Origin: Pleurocapsales cyanobacterium LEGE 06147 | GTDB lineage: Bacteria > Cyanobacteriota > Cyanobacteriia > Cyanobacteriales > Xenococcaceae | Length of the DNA stretch: 64,000 bases | Direction of reading: 5' to 3' | NCBI GenBank assembly: GCA_015207585.1 | Contig: JADEWQ010000010.1 | Coordinates: 1-64,000, forward strand | Part shown: piece by piece, positions 25,489-34,115 of the stretch | How positions within the stretch are numbered: the stretch's first letter is position 1 | Layout of the letters: each line of letters begins with the position of its first letter | The notes under the pieces: generated by a model | What the model saw: only the letters and a program-made list of their open reading frames with translations | What the model was told of the DNA's origin: nothing | Databases searched by the model: none | Translations under genes and position numbers: made by a program

Positions 25489-26130
25489 TTATTCATTGTT
25501 CGTGCCTGGAAAAGATTCTCGCCCAGCAATATTTTCAATTGAACTCAAAGCTGCTGCCGAACCAGCAATAATATCTCTTTCTTCTCCTCCTAAGTATAAT
25601 CTGCCAAAGCTGCCCACAGCTTGTACCTGAAGAATATTAATTAGTGCCGCTTTTTCTGCTTCATTAGCTGCTAGAGCGGCGTAAGCAGCAGGCTGAACTT
25701 CTAATACATAGAGAGTTTGTCCTTCTAACAGTAGCTGTCCGCGACGATTACGATTAATTAGTTGGGCTTGATAGGCATCAATATTGCGAATAATTTGACT
25801 CGAGACTACTTGAGGCTTGAGACAATCCCGCTGACTTACATTTAATGCTTGCAAAATTGCTTTACCTGCCGCTCGGACTTCCCCTTGTTTGTGGGAATGA
25901 ATTTCTAGCAAACCATACAGCCGCTCGACAAATTGGACTCCCGGACGAACGACAGCTGCTTTGAGAGCTACATCGGTGATGCGGTTAATTTCTATCCCAG
26001 GGGAAATTTCAATCCAGAGGGAAGCATCTCCAGGCAAGGGCAAGAATCCCAACGCCACTGTTCCGATATAAGCTGCATGTTGCGGCTGTAACCTATCTAA
26101 GTAGACGTAACTGCGAAGTTCTACCCCCAA
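25489..26130 (-). CDS. ccmP: carboxysome shell protein CcmP (double BMC domain)
   Basis: A 213-residue protein with two fused bacterial-microcompartment domains. The N-terminus [18 protein letters not shown] and the C-terminal half with [22 protein letters not shown] are characteristic of CcmP, and the length matches. CcmP forms stacked trimers with a gated pore in the beta-carboxysome shell and is thought to pass larger metabolites such as 3-phosphoglycerate or RuBP. It is unlinked to the main ccm operon here, as is usual for ccmP. The gene stands alone; the 515-base spacer upstream would hold its promoter. No anomalies in the sequence. Confidence 0.95.
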   Translation of the reverse strand: MGVELRSYVYLDRLQPQHAAYIGTVALGFLPLPGDASLWIEISPGIEINRITDVALKAAVVRPGVQFVERLYGLLEIHSHKQGEVRAAGKAILQALNVSQRDCLKPQVVSSQIIRNIDAYQAQLINRNRRGQLLLEGQTLYVLEVQPAAYAALAANEAEKAALINILQVQAVGSFGRLYLGGEERDIIAGSAAALSSIENIAGRESFPGTNNE

Positions 26131-26645
26131 AACTCAATCTCCCAAGCGATTAAATAACCGATCTCAATTAATTTTCAGACAAGGCTATAAACAATCTAAG
26201 AATACATTGAAACAACCTTTTTTTCTGCGTCGAACTTTTCTGGTGGTCTAAAAATTGTCTACTTCTGTTGCCAGTCGAATAAACTAAATTTGTTGTGCAT
26301 CTAAATTTTATGGTGGAGATAACACGGGGATAGGGAGATAAGGAGAACTTGAATTCTCTTCTTCTTTTCCCTTATTTTTTTCTGCTCTCCCTTCTCCCAC
26401 TCTGCCCGTCGCGCTATCTTTCTTTACGTCAGTCCTAATATAATATGCAAATTTAATGTGGACTAGCTTAATCTAGTAGCGGCAGCACAACAAAAATATT
26501 TTGGAGAGAAAGTAATGGAGTAAGTCAGGAAAATATCAGCTCTTGATGCCAGTAACATTGATAGCTAGAAACTATTTGTTTAAATCGTTGATAGCTAGTT
26601 AAAAACAAAAGAAACTAGTTGTCTTATTGAGAAAAGGAGTGAGAA
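26131..26645. other. intergenic region without a supported gene
   Basis: The spacer lies between the divergent ccmP and TolC-type genes. A purine-rich tract (GGGGATAGGGAGATAAGGAGA) at about 26324-26345 is followed by a pyrimidine-rich tract, a combination common in these spacers. The repeat TGATAGCTAG occurs twice (about 26557 and 26589). It must contain two promoters, but I cannot place them with confidence. AAGGAG just before 26646 serves the TolC gene. Confidence 0.5.
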
Positions 26646-28187
26646 GTGAACGATAGCCATAAAATTCTCAAGATTATTAGTGTGAGTATCGCGATCGCTT
26701 TCAGTGATGGAACTTTAGCTAATGCTCGCAATGTGTCCGCTCTTAATCAGCCTAAAATTTTCAAGTTTCAGGAAATAGTAGCTCAATCTCCGCCTTCGGA
26801 AACCTCTTCCCCAGTAGAGTCTAATAGCGAAGGAACTAATATAGAATACTTAGATCCCAGTGCCAATCCTTTGCTTTTTCCTACCCGACCCGAGGAAGTA
26901 GAAATAGATGTAACTCAACCAATTACCCTCGAACAAGCGATTGAACTTGCCATAAGAAATAATAAGGATTTGCAGGAAGTAAGACTCAATTTAGAACGCT
27001 CCCTTTTAGAATTACGAGAAGCGGAAGCAGCCTGGTATCCTAACCTGGAGCTTGGGTTGGATTTAAGCAACTCCGACTCGCCGGGAGCACAACGACAGTT
27101 AGAATTAGCCCGTCAGAGAAACGGCTTTCTTACTGATGAAGATACCACCACAACTTCTTTCACTGGTTCGGTAGAACTAAACTATAACCTCTATACGGGA
27201 GGACGCAGAGGAGCAGATATTCGTCGAGCCACCAGACAAGTGCGTTTAGGCGAGCTACAGGTAGAACAACTTACCGAACAAACTCGTTTTGCAGCAACTA
27301 GAGATTATTTAATTTTGCAAAATACTGGTGCTCAAGTAGAAATCGAACAAGCAGCAGTGGAAGATGCGACTCAAACTTTACGAGATGCTCGATTACTCGA
27401 ACAGGCAGGATTGGGTACCAGATTTGACGTTTTACAAGCTGAAGTAGCATTAGCCGATGCTCAACAAAGATTAACTAGAGCCGAAGCCGATCGCCAAACA
27501 GCTAGCCGACAGTTAGCCCAAACCTTGAGTCTCGGACCACGGGTAGGAATAAGCGCTCGAGATGAAATTGCAGAAGCCGGTATTTGGAATCTTACCTTAG
27601 AAGAAACCATAGTCCTAGCTTTTAAAAATCGGGCCGAGTTAGAACAAAATTTGATTCAACGGGAAATTAACGAGCAGCTGCGACAGATTGCTCTTTCAGA
27701 AATTAGACCTCAGTTGAGTGCCTTTGCCAATTATCAATTTCTCGATCAATTTAATGACGATATTGGTATTACAGATGGCTATTCTGTTGGAGCAAGAGTG
27801 CAATTGAGGATCTTTGATGGGGGAGCGGCGATCGCCAGAGCGCAACAAAGAGAAAAGGATATTGAAATCAATGAAACTCAGTTTGCCAATCAACGCAATC
27901 AAATTCGCTTGGAGGTAGAGCAGGCCTACTTCGATCTGCAAGCTAACCAAAACAACATTAAAACTGCCCAAATAGCAGTTCAACAAGCAGAAGAAAGTTT
28001 GCGGCTAGCTCGTTTGCGTTTTCAAGCTGGAGTTGGTACGCAGACTGATGTTATTCAAGCTCAAACTGACCTGACTACAGCTCGTGGCAATCTCTTAGCA
28101 GCAGTTATCCAATACAATCAGTCTCTCAATCAACTACAACGAGCAGTTACTAACTTACCAGAAGGTAGATTATTCGATCTACCTTAA
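26646..28187 (+). CDS. TolC-family outer-membrane efflux protein
   Basis: A 513-residue protein. A signal-like N-terminus (about 5-27) is followed by a Pro/Ser-rich linker and then two outer-membrane efflux (OEP) repeats (about 95-285 and 310-500). Repeated helices include LEQAIELAIRNN, LEEAETIVLAFKNR-like sequence, GARVQLRIFDGG and RLRFQAGVGTQTDVIQAQ. These form trimeric outer-membrane channels with long periplasmic barrels. The start is GTG 26646, with AAGGAG seven to eight bases upstream. Cyanobacterial TolC exports proteins and toxic compounds with RND, ABC or HlyD partners; none is in the window. Confidence 0.93.
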   Translation: MNDSHKILKIISVSIAIAFSDGTLANARNVSALNQPKIFKFQEIVAQSPPSETSSPVESNSEGTNIEYLDPSANPLLFPTRPEEVEIDVTQPITLEQAIELAIRNNKDLQEVRLNLERSLLELREAEAAWYPNLELGLDLSNSDSPGAQRQLELARQRNGFLTDEDTTTTSFTGSVELNYNLYTGGRRGADIRRATRQVRLGELQVEQLTEQTRFAATRDYLILQNTGAQVEIEQAAVEDATQTLRDARLLEQAGLGTRFDVLQAEVALADAQQRLTRAEADRQTASRQLAQTLSLGPRVGISARDEIAEAGIWNLTLEETIVLAFKNRAELEQNLIQREINEQLRQIALSEIRPQLSAFANYQFLDQFNDDIGITDGYSVGARVQLRIFDGGAAIARAQQREKDIEINETQFANQRNQIRLEVEQAYFDLQANQNNIKTAQIAVQQAEESLRLARLRFQAGVGTQTDVIQAQTDLTTARGNLLAAVIQYNQSLNQLQRAVTNLPEGRLFDLP

Positions 28188-28224
28188 ATTTGATTCAAAT
28201 CGAGTATCGGTTTGGAATGAGTCG

Positions 28225-28279
28225 TTAAGGGCGAGCAAGCGCATTCGGTAGTATAACTCTATTGCGGCGATCGCCCTTA
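28225..28279 (+). terminator. possible stem-loop terminator after the TolC-type gene
   Basis: TTAAGGGCGA and TCGCCCTTAG form an inverted repeat separated by about 35 bases, followed after a few bases by TTTTTAA. The loop is long, so this may be a terminator or simply a HIP1-containing spacer. Confidence 0.4.
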
Positions 28280-28305
28280 GCTAATTTTTAACTTACTCAT
28301 TTTTT

Positions 28306-28329
28306 CTTATAATTTCTTAATATTATAAG
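28306..28329. promoter_or_regulatory. AT-rich palindrome upstream of ferredoxin gene
   Basis: CTTATAAT (28306-28313) and ATTATAAG (28322-28329) form a perfect palindrome around an 8-base centre, 24 bases before the ferredoxin start. It could be an operator or overlap the -10 box (TATAAT). Which one cannot be told. Confidence 0.4.
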
Positions 28330-28353
28330 AGAGACTGAAAAGAGAAAAATTTT

Positions 28354-28650
28354 ATGGCTAATATTACCTTTGTTAAAGAAAAAAAAGAAGTGATCGCCGC
28401 TGATGGTGCTAATTTAAGGGAAAAAGCCTTACAAAACGGTATCGATCTTTATACGCTCAAAGGTAAATTGACCAATTGTGGAGGATACGGTCAATGCGGC
28501 ACCTGTATTGTCGAGATCGTTGAAGGAATGGAAAATTTATCGCCGAAAACTCCTTTCGAGGAGCGTAAACTCAAAAGAAAACCAGATAATTATCGTTTAG
28601 CTTGTCAAACTCTCGTCAACGGTCCGATTAGCGTTAAAACCAAACCCTAA
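28354..28650 (+). CDS. 2Fe-2S ferredoxin (atypical cysteine spacing)
   Basis: A 98-residue protein with four cluster cysteines at 42, 48, 51 and 84: C-x5-C-x2-C-x32-C, with GGYGQCGTC and RLACQT. The x5 first gap is that of adrenodoxin/Isc-type ferredoxins rather than the x4 gap of plant-type petF, though the N-terminal strand pattern is cyanobacterial. It carries one electron at low potential; partner unknown. A palindrome lies just upstream. It is monocistronic or co-transcribed with psbM, 87 bases downstream, whose own start shows no strong promoter. The photosynthetic petF is a separate gene in this window. Confidence 0.93.
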   Translation: MANITFVKEKKEVIAADGANLREKALQNGIDLYTLKGKLTNCGGYGQCGTCIVEIVEGMENLSPKTPFEERKLKRKPDNYRLACQTLVNGPISVKTKP

Positions 28651-28737
28651 TTCTTGTCGCGGTTAATGCAGCTAGTAGCCTAAGTAATGATATCCTAAAA
28701 ATTGTCGAATCAAATATTCCTTAGGGGCTGCCATTCT

Positions 28738-28845
28738 ATGCAAGTTAACGATCTGGGGTTTATAGCCACTATTTTATTCGTGCTGGTTCCTACAGTATTT
28801 TTACTGATTCTGTATATTCAAACTAGAAGAGAAACCAGCAGTTAA
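28738..28845 (+). CDS. psbM: photosystem II protein PsbM
   Basis: A 35-residue frame (below usual length cut-offs) reading [20 protein letters not shown] onward, with the ending RRETSS. This is the full PsbM sequence: one membrane span (about 6-27) and a short basic C-terminus. PsbM sits at the photosystem II dimer interface and aids dimer stability and electron flow at the acceptor side. The ATG lies after AGGGG at a plausible distance. Sequence from 24 bases beyond the stop belongs to an IS605-type right-end remnant. Confidence 0.95.
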   Translation: MQVNDLGFIATILFVLVPTVFLLILYIQTRRETSS

Positions 28846-28868
28846 TAAAAATAAACAGATTAGCAAAA

Positions 28869-29264
28869 TTTAACTCTGTGAGCGGGAAGTCCTCCACTTA
28901 GGCGTTAGCCAAGCGCTGGGGGCGCGAAGCGCCCCTGCGGTCAACGTTCTTGGGGAGCTTGTCTCCCCAAGAACGTTGACTTCGTGAGAAAGCGAACTTT
29001 TGATATAGTGGTAACAGGTAATCACTATTATCTATAGGCGAGAACCAAGCCCAGAGAAAAATTCAGAACTTCAGGAACTGGAGGGATAGCCTACTGTCTT
29101 GGTGTAAGACCTGCGGAATGCAGGCGAGGCAGCAGAGAGCCTGAAAGACGCTCCGCGTAGTGGGGCGGTTCAGGCTTCCGCCCCGCCAAAGTAGCTAGCT
29201 ACAGAGGCAACCGATTGGGTAGGAAGCCTAAGCTTACTCGCAAGAGAAGCGATAGGTAGTTCAC
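28869..29264 (+). ncRNA. omega-RNA-like right end of an IS200/IS605 element without tnpB
   Basis: Several blocks match the 3' part of cyanobacterial IS605-type elements as I know them: GAGAACCAAGCCC (29040-29052), GGAATGCAGGCGAGGCAGC (29114-29132), GAGAGCC, CCAAAGTAGC (29188-29197), GGTAGGAAGCC (29219-29229), a right-end hairpin CCTAAGCTT...GAAGC-TAGG, and the end GTAGTTCAC at 29256-29264. In active elements this region encodes the omega RNA that guides TnpB. Here psbM lies directly upstream and no tnpB or tnpA is present. Three palindromes are embedded: GGGGCGC/GCGCCCC (28919-28935), an 18-bp perfect stem (28940-28957/28963-28980) and GGGGCGG/CCGCCCC (29163-29185). Whether it is transcribed is unknown. 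Confidence 0.6.
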
Positions 29265-29269
29265 ACTCA

Positions 29270-29296
29270 TCCCCGACCATTACGGACGGGGATTTT
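29270..29296 (+). terminator. hairpin downstream of the omega-RNA-like locus
   Basis: CCCCG (29271-29275) and CGGGG (29287-29291) pair with extra C-C/G-G pairs inside, followed by ATTTT. It could terminate transcripts from psbM or the omega-RNA-like locus. Confidence 0.45.
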
Positions 29297-29334
29297 ACCT
29301 TATAAAAAGTCGGTTTAAATGAGTCCCAAACCAT

Positions 29335-30855
29335 CTAAAGAACTGTCTGCTCAATTTCCCTTTGTCGCCTTTTAATTTCACTGCCAGAGGGAAGGGTTAC
29401 CGAAATTGTCGTTCCAACTCCAATCTGGCTGTCAATGGCGATCGCGCCTCTATGAATATCTACACATTGCTTAACAATTGCCAGTCCCAATCCCGTACCT
29501 GGAATCTTACCCACGTTGCTAGCACGGCGGAAGGGATCGAATAGAGATCGCTGTTCTAATTTAGGAATGCCAATTCCCGAATCTTGAATACGAAAGTCTA
29601 CCTTTAACTGTTGAGCAGTTACTTCAAAATGCACCGTAGAGCCTTCAGGAGAATACTTAAGAGCATTGGAAAGTAAATTGCTCAGGATTGGGTGCAATAG
29701 CTTTTCATCTAGAATAGGGAATTTTACCCCTCTATATACAAAGTTAATCTGATGTTTGGCACCGACGCCCAAGGATAGTTCGCTCATCAAAATTCGGCAA
29801 AAATTTTCCAACTCTACCGCAGCAGGGTTAAACTCCAATTTACCCGTATCGGCTTTACCAAGTTCTAATATATCTTCTAGCAAAGTCGTCATTTTATCGA
29901 TACCATTTTGAATTTGTTGAAAAATTTCCTGTTTTTCGTCTTGTGCCAATTGCTCGTGGTAGTTTCGCAGAATTTGTACGCCTCCTAAGATGGTACTGAG
30001 GGGATTGCGAAACTCGTGGGAAACCATCGAAACAAAACGGGACTTGAGTTCGCTTAGTTCTTTTTCCTTCTCTAGTGCCTTGCGTATTTCTAATTCTGCT
30101 TGCTTGCGTTCGGTCAAATCCATTACAAAAGCGATCGCTTGGGCGTCGTCTTCCTCTAACAACGCACAACCCTGCAAAACGGAGATACGAGAGCCGTCTC
30201 GTCGCAGATATTGCTTCTCGAAGGGCAGGCAAGTTCCAGATCTTTTCAATTCCTCTATGACATATTCATCTAAGGATAAGTATTCCGGTGGAGTGAGGTC
30301 GCACCAATGAAGTTCTCCTCGTTCGAGTTGCTCTCGTCCATACCCTAGCATTTCTAGAAATGCCCCGTTAGCATAGGTAATGTTGCGGTGGAAATTGCCG
30401 ATAACGACACCAATAATATTGGACTCTACCAATCGTCTAAACCGAACTTCACTTTGTTGTAGTTGGCGGCGCAAACTGGCTTGTTCGACAGCAGAACGGA
30501 GACTTACGGAAGTGATTTGGCTTTTAACGAGATAGTCTTGAGCACCGTTTTTAATCGCTTGAACGGCAACTTTTTCGTTTCCCTGTCCTGTCAGCATTAC
30601 TACTGGCGGACACAAATGTTGGAATTGAGCTTGTAAATGGTGCAAAAACTCTAGCCCGTCAATGTCAGGCAGCATAAAGTCGAGTAGAATCGCATCGAGT
30701 TTGACTGATTGACAAGCTTTTAGACCATTTTCCCCGTACTCTTCTTCCAAAATTGTGTAGCGATACCTCGAATCTTCCAAGAGATAGCGACGATAAGTCT
30801 CTCTGTCTTCGGGAGAATCATCAACGATCAAAATTGTGCGCTGAAGCTGATTCAT
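29335..30855 (-). CDS. hybrid response regulator/histidine kinase (REC-PAS-HisKA-HATPase)
   Basis: A 506-residue soluble protein. The receiver (about 8-125) has LIVDDSPED, acceptor Asp in ILLDFMLPDIDG and Lys in YLVKSQ. The PAS domain (about 140-255) has IGVVIGNFHRNITYANGA. HisKA (about 268-335) has the phospho-accepting His in SMVSHEFRNPL. HATPase (about 375-495) has LSNLLSNALKYSP, DSGIGIP and GTGLGLAIVK. It is encoded 42 bases downstream of the Rcp-like regulator and so probably belongs to the phytochrome operon, where it would take phosphate from another kinase and then relay it. No membrane segments. Confidence 0.93.
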   Translation of the reverse strand: MNQLQRTILIVDDSPEDRETYRRYLLEDSRYRYTILEEEYGENGLKACQSVKLDAILLDFMLPDIDGLEFLHHLQAQFQHLCPPVVMLTGQGNEKVAVQAIKNGAQDYLVKSQITSVSLRSAVEQASLRRQLQQSEVRFRRLVESNIIGVVIGNFHRNITYANGAFLEMLGYGREQLERGELHWCDLTPPEYLSLDEYVIEELKRSGTCLPFEKQYLRRDGSRISVLQGCALLEEDDAQAIAFVMDLTERKQAELEIRKALEKEKELSELKSRFVSMVSHEFRNPLSTILGGVQILRNYHEQLAQDEKQEIFQQIQNGIDKMTTLLEDILELGKADTGKLEFNPAAVELENFCRILMSELSLGVGAKHQINFVYRGVKFPILDEKLLHPILSNLLSNALKYSPEGSTVHFEVTAQQLKVDFRIQDSGIGIPKLEQRSLFDPFRRASNVGKIPGTGLGLAIVKQCVDIHRGAIAIDSQIGVGTTISVTLPSGSEIKRRQREIEQTVL

Positions 30856-30897
30856 GACTGATACTTTTGTTGTATTTCAACAATCCCTCGCTAGTAG

Positions 30898-31356
30898 TTA
30901 GAAACTCGGATTTTCTTCCGGAAGAATTACGGTTTCAAGCCAATATTTAAGAAAATTTTGAATCTTTTTTCTGAGTTGGTCGATATCCATGGGCTTTAAA
31001 ATATAACCGCTAGCGCCATGTTGATAGCAAGTTTCGATGTCTTTGGGGTTAGAAGAAGTAGTAAAAACTACCACTGGAATGGTTTTGAGACTATCATCTT
31101 GCTTAATTTGCTCCAGTACTTCTCTTCCGTCTGTTCCCGGTAAATTCAGATCTAGCAAAATAATTGATGGACGAGGTATTTGTCTAGTTTCTCGGTATTT
31201 TCCTTCGCGATAAAGAAAATCTAATGCCTCATCTCCATCAATACAACGGTAAATTGGATGGAAAACAGAAAACTGGCGCATCAGGCGACCTAACGCTTCA
31301 AAATCTTCATCACTATCTTCGATGACGAGTAAAGTTTGGATAGAATTACCGCACAT
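30898..31356 (-). CDS. Rcp1-like single-domain response regulator
   Basis: A 152-residue receiver protein with [10 protein letters not shown] (acidic pocket), acceptor Asp in [13 protein letters not shown], Thr in VVFTTSS and Lys in YILKPMD, plus a C-terminal helix typical of Rcp1. Rcp1-type regulators are the cognate partners of cyanobacterial phytochromes. Here it follows the phytochrome gene by 120 bases on the same strand, matching the cph1-rcp1 arrangement. It has no DNA-binding domain and would pass phosphate on or act by protein contacts; a hybrid kinase gene follows directly. Confidence 0.93.
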   Translation of the reverse strand: MCGNSIQTLLVIEDSDEDFEALGRLMRQFSVFHPIYRCIDGDEALDFLYREGKYRETRQIPRPSIILLDLNLPGTDGREVLEQIKQDDSLKTIPVVVFTTSSNPKDIETCYQHGASGYILKPMDIDQLRKKIQNFLKYWLETVILPEENPSF

Positions 31357-31476
31357 GTAGGTTGGTTCAAAATAAGTTATTTTAATTGGAATTTACAGTT
31401 CAAAGAAAATTAAAGAATTTTTGTTAAAAAAGTTAAATATCTTGAGATTAGATAATTTTATCTTAAGCGAGCGAGT

Positions 31477-33834
31477 TCAACTGGACAAAGTGAAATAGAA
31501 AGTACTGCCTTTTCCATAGGTTGATTTTACCCAAATTTTACCATCATGACGTTCCACAATTTTTTTAGCAATGGTCAAGCCAGCTCCCGTTCCTCCTCCA
31601 TATTTATTGCGGGGATGCAGTCGCTTGAAAATCCGAAAAATCGACTCTTGGTGCTTTTGGCGAATGCCGATACCGTTGTCTTTGACATAGAAAATAAGGC
31701 ACGGTTGCGATCTCCTTTCCTCTTTTGACATTAGAGAGGTAGGCGATTCTTCGTCGAGAAAACCGATTTCTACCCATTTTTCTGATTTATCATTGTATTT
31801 GATCGCATTACTAATCAAGTTACTAAACAACTCTCTAACCAAGATGCGATCGCAATTAATCGTTGGTAGGGGTCGCGGGATACGAATATCTACTCCGCTT
31901 TCGTGCTGAGTGATAGCAAGGACATCCAATACATGATTTTTAACTAGGTCATCCAGGTCAACTGGTTGCAGCAATAATTCAGCTCGTCCCAGGCGAGAAT
32001 AATACAGTAGAGACTCAATCAGGTTTTCCATGCGCTGAGTTAGCTGCACTAGGGTTTTTAATTTAGCTATCCCATCTTCGTCGAGTACTTCAGCGTAATC
32101 TTCCAGTAGAAAACTAGAATAATTGTGAATTCCTCGCAGGGGTTCTTTGAGATCGTGGGAAGCAATATAAGTAAAAGCATCTAGTTCGGCATTGCTACGC
32201 TCTAACTCGGCATTAATTTTGCTCAATTCATCGGCTTTACGCAGTGCCATACCTGCAATAGAATTCCTCAGTTCGAGAGCAGCTTTAATTTCCCATTGCT
32301 TCCAGGGTAAGGACTTTAAGCGTACCGTCTCTTGCCAAAGTTCAAAGGACTTGCGCGGTGATAAGTGTAAACTATCTTCCCTTTTAACTCCTACTGGCTG
32401 ATCGGGGTTACCTCCCCACTTAACAGTTTGAATTATTTCGGGTCGAAACCACAAAAGATAGTTTTTATGTAATTTGGCAATAGTTAGTGCCAGGACTCCA
32501 CTAGCAACATCTTTGAACTGTTCTGCGGCTGGATAGATTTGAGGTAAGGAATCTGTTTGAAAAACAATGTCATTCTGAACGGGAACTTGCTCTGAAGTGC
32601 TGTGGGAAAAAGTTTCTGCAGAACTATGAGTTGCTATCCAGTTCACTAATTCCTGAATCTCTGTCTCTTGAGGGGTTTGACCGATAAGAGCAAGATTACC
32701 GTCTAGATATACGGCTGCACCTCTAGCACCAACCAAATCTAGCAGGTTAGATGGATTTTGCACCAGACCCTCGGCAAAATTATTGGTATGAGCGATCGCC
32801 TCTACCAGTTTTGCTTGTATCGAGGTTAATTTCATTTTGTAGTCTATGTCTTCATTCTCTTCTTTGGCAGCCAGTTCGAGAGACATCGCCTGTCCCAAAA
32901 ATTCACAGGCAGTACGCATTTCGTAGCTTACGTATTTTGGCGATGAATGATGACAGGCAATCAATCCCCATAGTTTTTTCTCTTTAATCAAAGAGATGGA
33001 CATAGAGGCAGCAACGCCCATATTGTTTAAGTACTCGACATGGCAGGGAGAAACACTTCTGAGAACAGAAAAACTTAAATCTAGCGGTTGGGAAATAACC
33101 GAATTCGGGGTAGAAACCAGTTCTACAGGTTGGGCATTGACATCGGGTATAAATCGAAGCCAATTGAGCGTAAATAAGCGTCTGGCTTCTTTCGGAAGAT
33201 CGATCGCGGGAAAGTGTAAGCCGAGATAAGAAATCAGCTTGTCACTCCTCTCTTCAGCGATGACTTTCCCCACCCCTTCCGAGTCGAATCTGTAAGCCAT
33301 GACTCGGTCAAACCCCGAAATTTTTCTGATTTCTTGAACGACAACCTGGCAGAGTTCGGAAAGATTAGATGCATTTTGCATCTTATTCATGGAACCTTTG
33401 ACTAGATCGTGAAACCGAAAAAAGCTACCTTCTTCTGAAGATTGAGTAGGTTCTAACTCTAGAATTACTATACCATTAGAGCGATGAATAATGCCATCAA
33501 AAATCGCTTTTTTATTATGAATGTGGAGACTAATTTTGCGAGGACTGATGCTGTCAAAATCTTCTGCCAAATAGGTTTCTATCGCTTTAATTTGTTCTGA
33601 ACCGAACAGGTCTTTTAATTTTTTGGAGAGCAGCTCGCGCGGATGAAGTCCGAGGAACTCCAAGCTGTTATTACTAACTAATATTATTTTTAGCTGAGGT
33701 TCTTCGAGAGCAAACACCATGCCGTGAGGCTGAATAGAATCGGGCGCATGAATTGGTTCTTCATCGTAGTTATTCAGCTCAATAGCACGTGCGGTAACAA
33801 CTTCACTACGATCTATCTCCTTATCCTTACTCAT
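31477..33834 (-). CDS. Cph1-type phytochrome histidine kinase
   Basis: A 785-residue protein with the canonical PAS-GAF-PHY-HisKA-HATPase order. PAS (about 20-130) has PIHAPDSIQPHG; GAF (about 150-325) has FPAIDLP and Cys264 in VSPCHVEYL, the site that binds phycocyanobilin in Cph1-type proteins. The N-terminal Cys used by bacteriophytochromes is absent (NNYDEEPIH), so covalent attachment of a phycobilin at Cys264 is expected. PHY (about 330-520) has the tongue WGGNPDQP and SPRKSFELW. HisKA has His560 in YIASHDLKEPL; HATPase has the N, G1 and G2 boxes. It should be a red/far-red photoreceptor signalling to the adjacent Rcp-like regulator. Confidence 0.94.
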   Translation of the reverse strand: MSKDKEIDRSEVVTARAIELNNYDEEPIHAPDSIQPHGMVFALEEPQLKIILVSNNSLEFLGLHPRELLSKKLKDLFGSEQIKAIETYLAEDFDSISPRKISLHIHNKKAIFDGIIHRSNGIVILELEPTQSSEEGSFFRFHDLVKGSMNKMQNASNLSELCQVVVQEIRKISGFDRVMAYRFDSEGVGKVIAEERSDKLISYLGLHFPAIDLPKEARRLFTLNWLRFIPDVNAQPVELVSTPNSVISQPLDLSFSVLRSVSPCHVEYLNNMGVAASMSISLIKEKKLWGLIACHHSSPKYVSYEMRTACEFLGQAMSLELAAKEENEDIDYKMKLTSIQAKLVEAIAHTNNFAEGLVQNPSNLLDLVGARGAAVYLDGNLALIGQTPQETEIQELVNWIATHSSAETFSHSTSEQVPVQNDIVFQTDSLPQIYPAAEQFKDVASGVLALTIAKLHKNYLLWFRPEIIQTVKWGGNPDQPVGVKREDSLHLSPRKSFELWQETVRLKSLPWKQWEIKAALELRNSIAGMALRKADELSKINAELERSNAELDAFTYIASHDLKEPLRGIHNYSSFLLEDYAEVLDEDGIAKLKTLVQLTQRMENLIESLLYYSRLGRAELLLQPVDLDDLVKNHVLDVLAITQHESGVDIRIPRPLPTINCDRILVRELFSNLISNAIKYNDKSEKWVEIGFLDEESPTSLMSKEERRSQPCLIFYVKDNGIGIRQKHQESIFRIFKRLHPRNKYGGGTGAGLTIAKKIVERHDGKIWVKSTYGKGSTFYFTLSS

Positions 33835-34048
33835 GTTCGGCTAGCTACCCCAAAGATTTACCTTTTAGGATACCTAATAGGTAAGTAATTTGGAGAACTA
33901 GCTTATCGAAGAAGGAGACGGGGAGACGAGGTGATGGGGAGATAGGGAATTAGGGGGAAATAGGGAATTTGGGAAGTAGGGGAAAGTTCTCCCCAAACCC
34001 CAAAGCCCCAAGTCCTAGACAGTCCTGACTCCTGACTCCTGAATTCTG

Positions 34049-34109
34049 ACCGGGCTGAAGCGCGAACTTGGTTCGCGCTGTCAGCGAAGGAGTGCACTCC
34101 GCACTCCTG
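34049..34109. repeat. palindromic repeat cluster
   Basis: GCGCGAA-cttgg-TTCGCGC is followed by AGGAGTGC-actcc-GCACTCCT. Together with the purine-rich and TGACTCC repeats upstream (33910-34045) this fills the spacer between the phytochrome gene and the methyltransferase gene, in which no real gene is seen. Confidence 0.6.
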
Positions 34110-34115
34110 ATTCAA

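Noticed and set aside
33903-34115. Minus-strand open frame of 70 codons beside the methyltransferase gene
   Set aside because: It is composed of spacer repeats (TGACTCC heptamers, purine-rich tracts and palindromes) and has repeat-derived sequence without any family.
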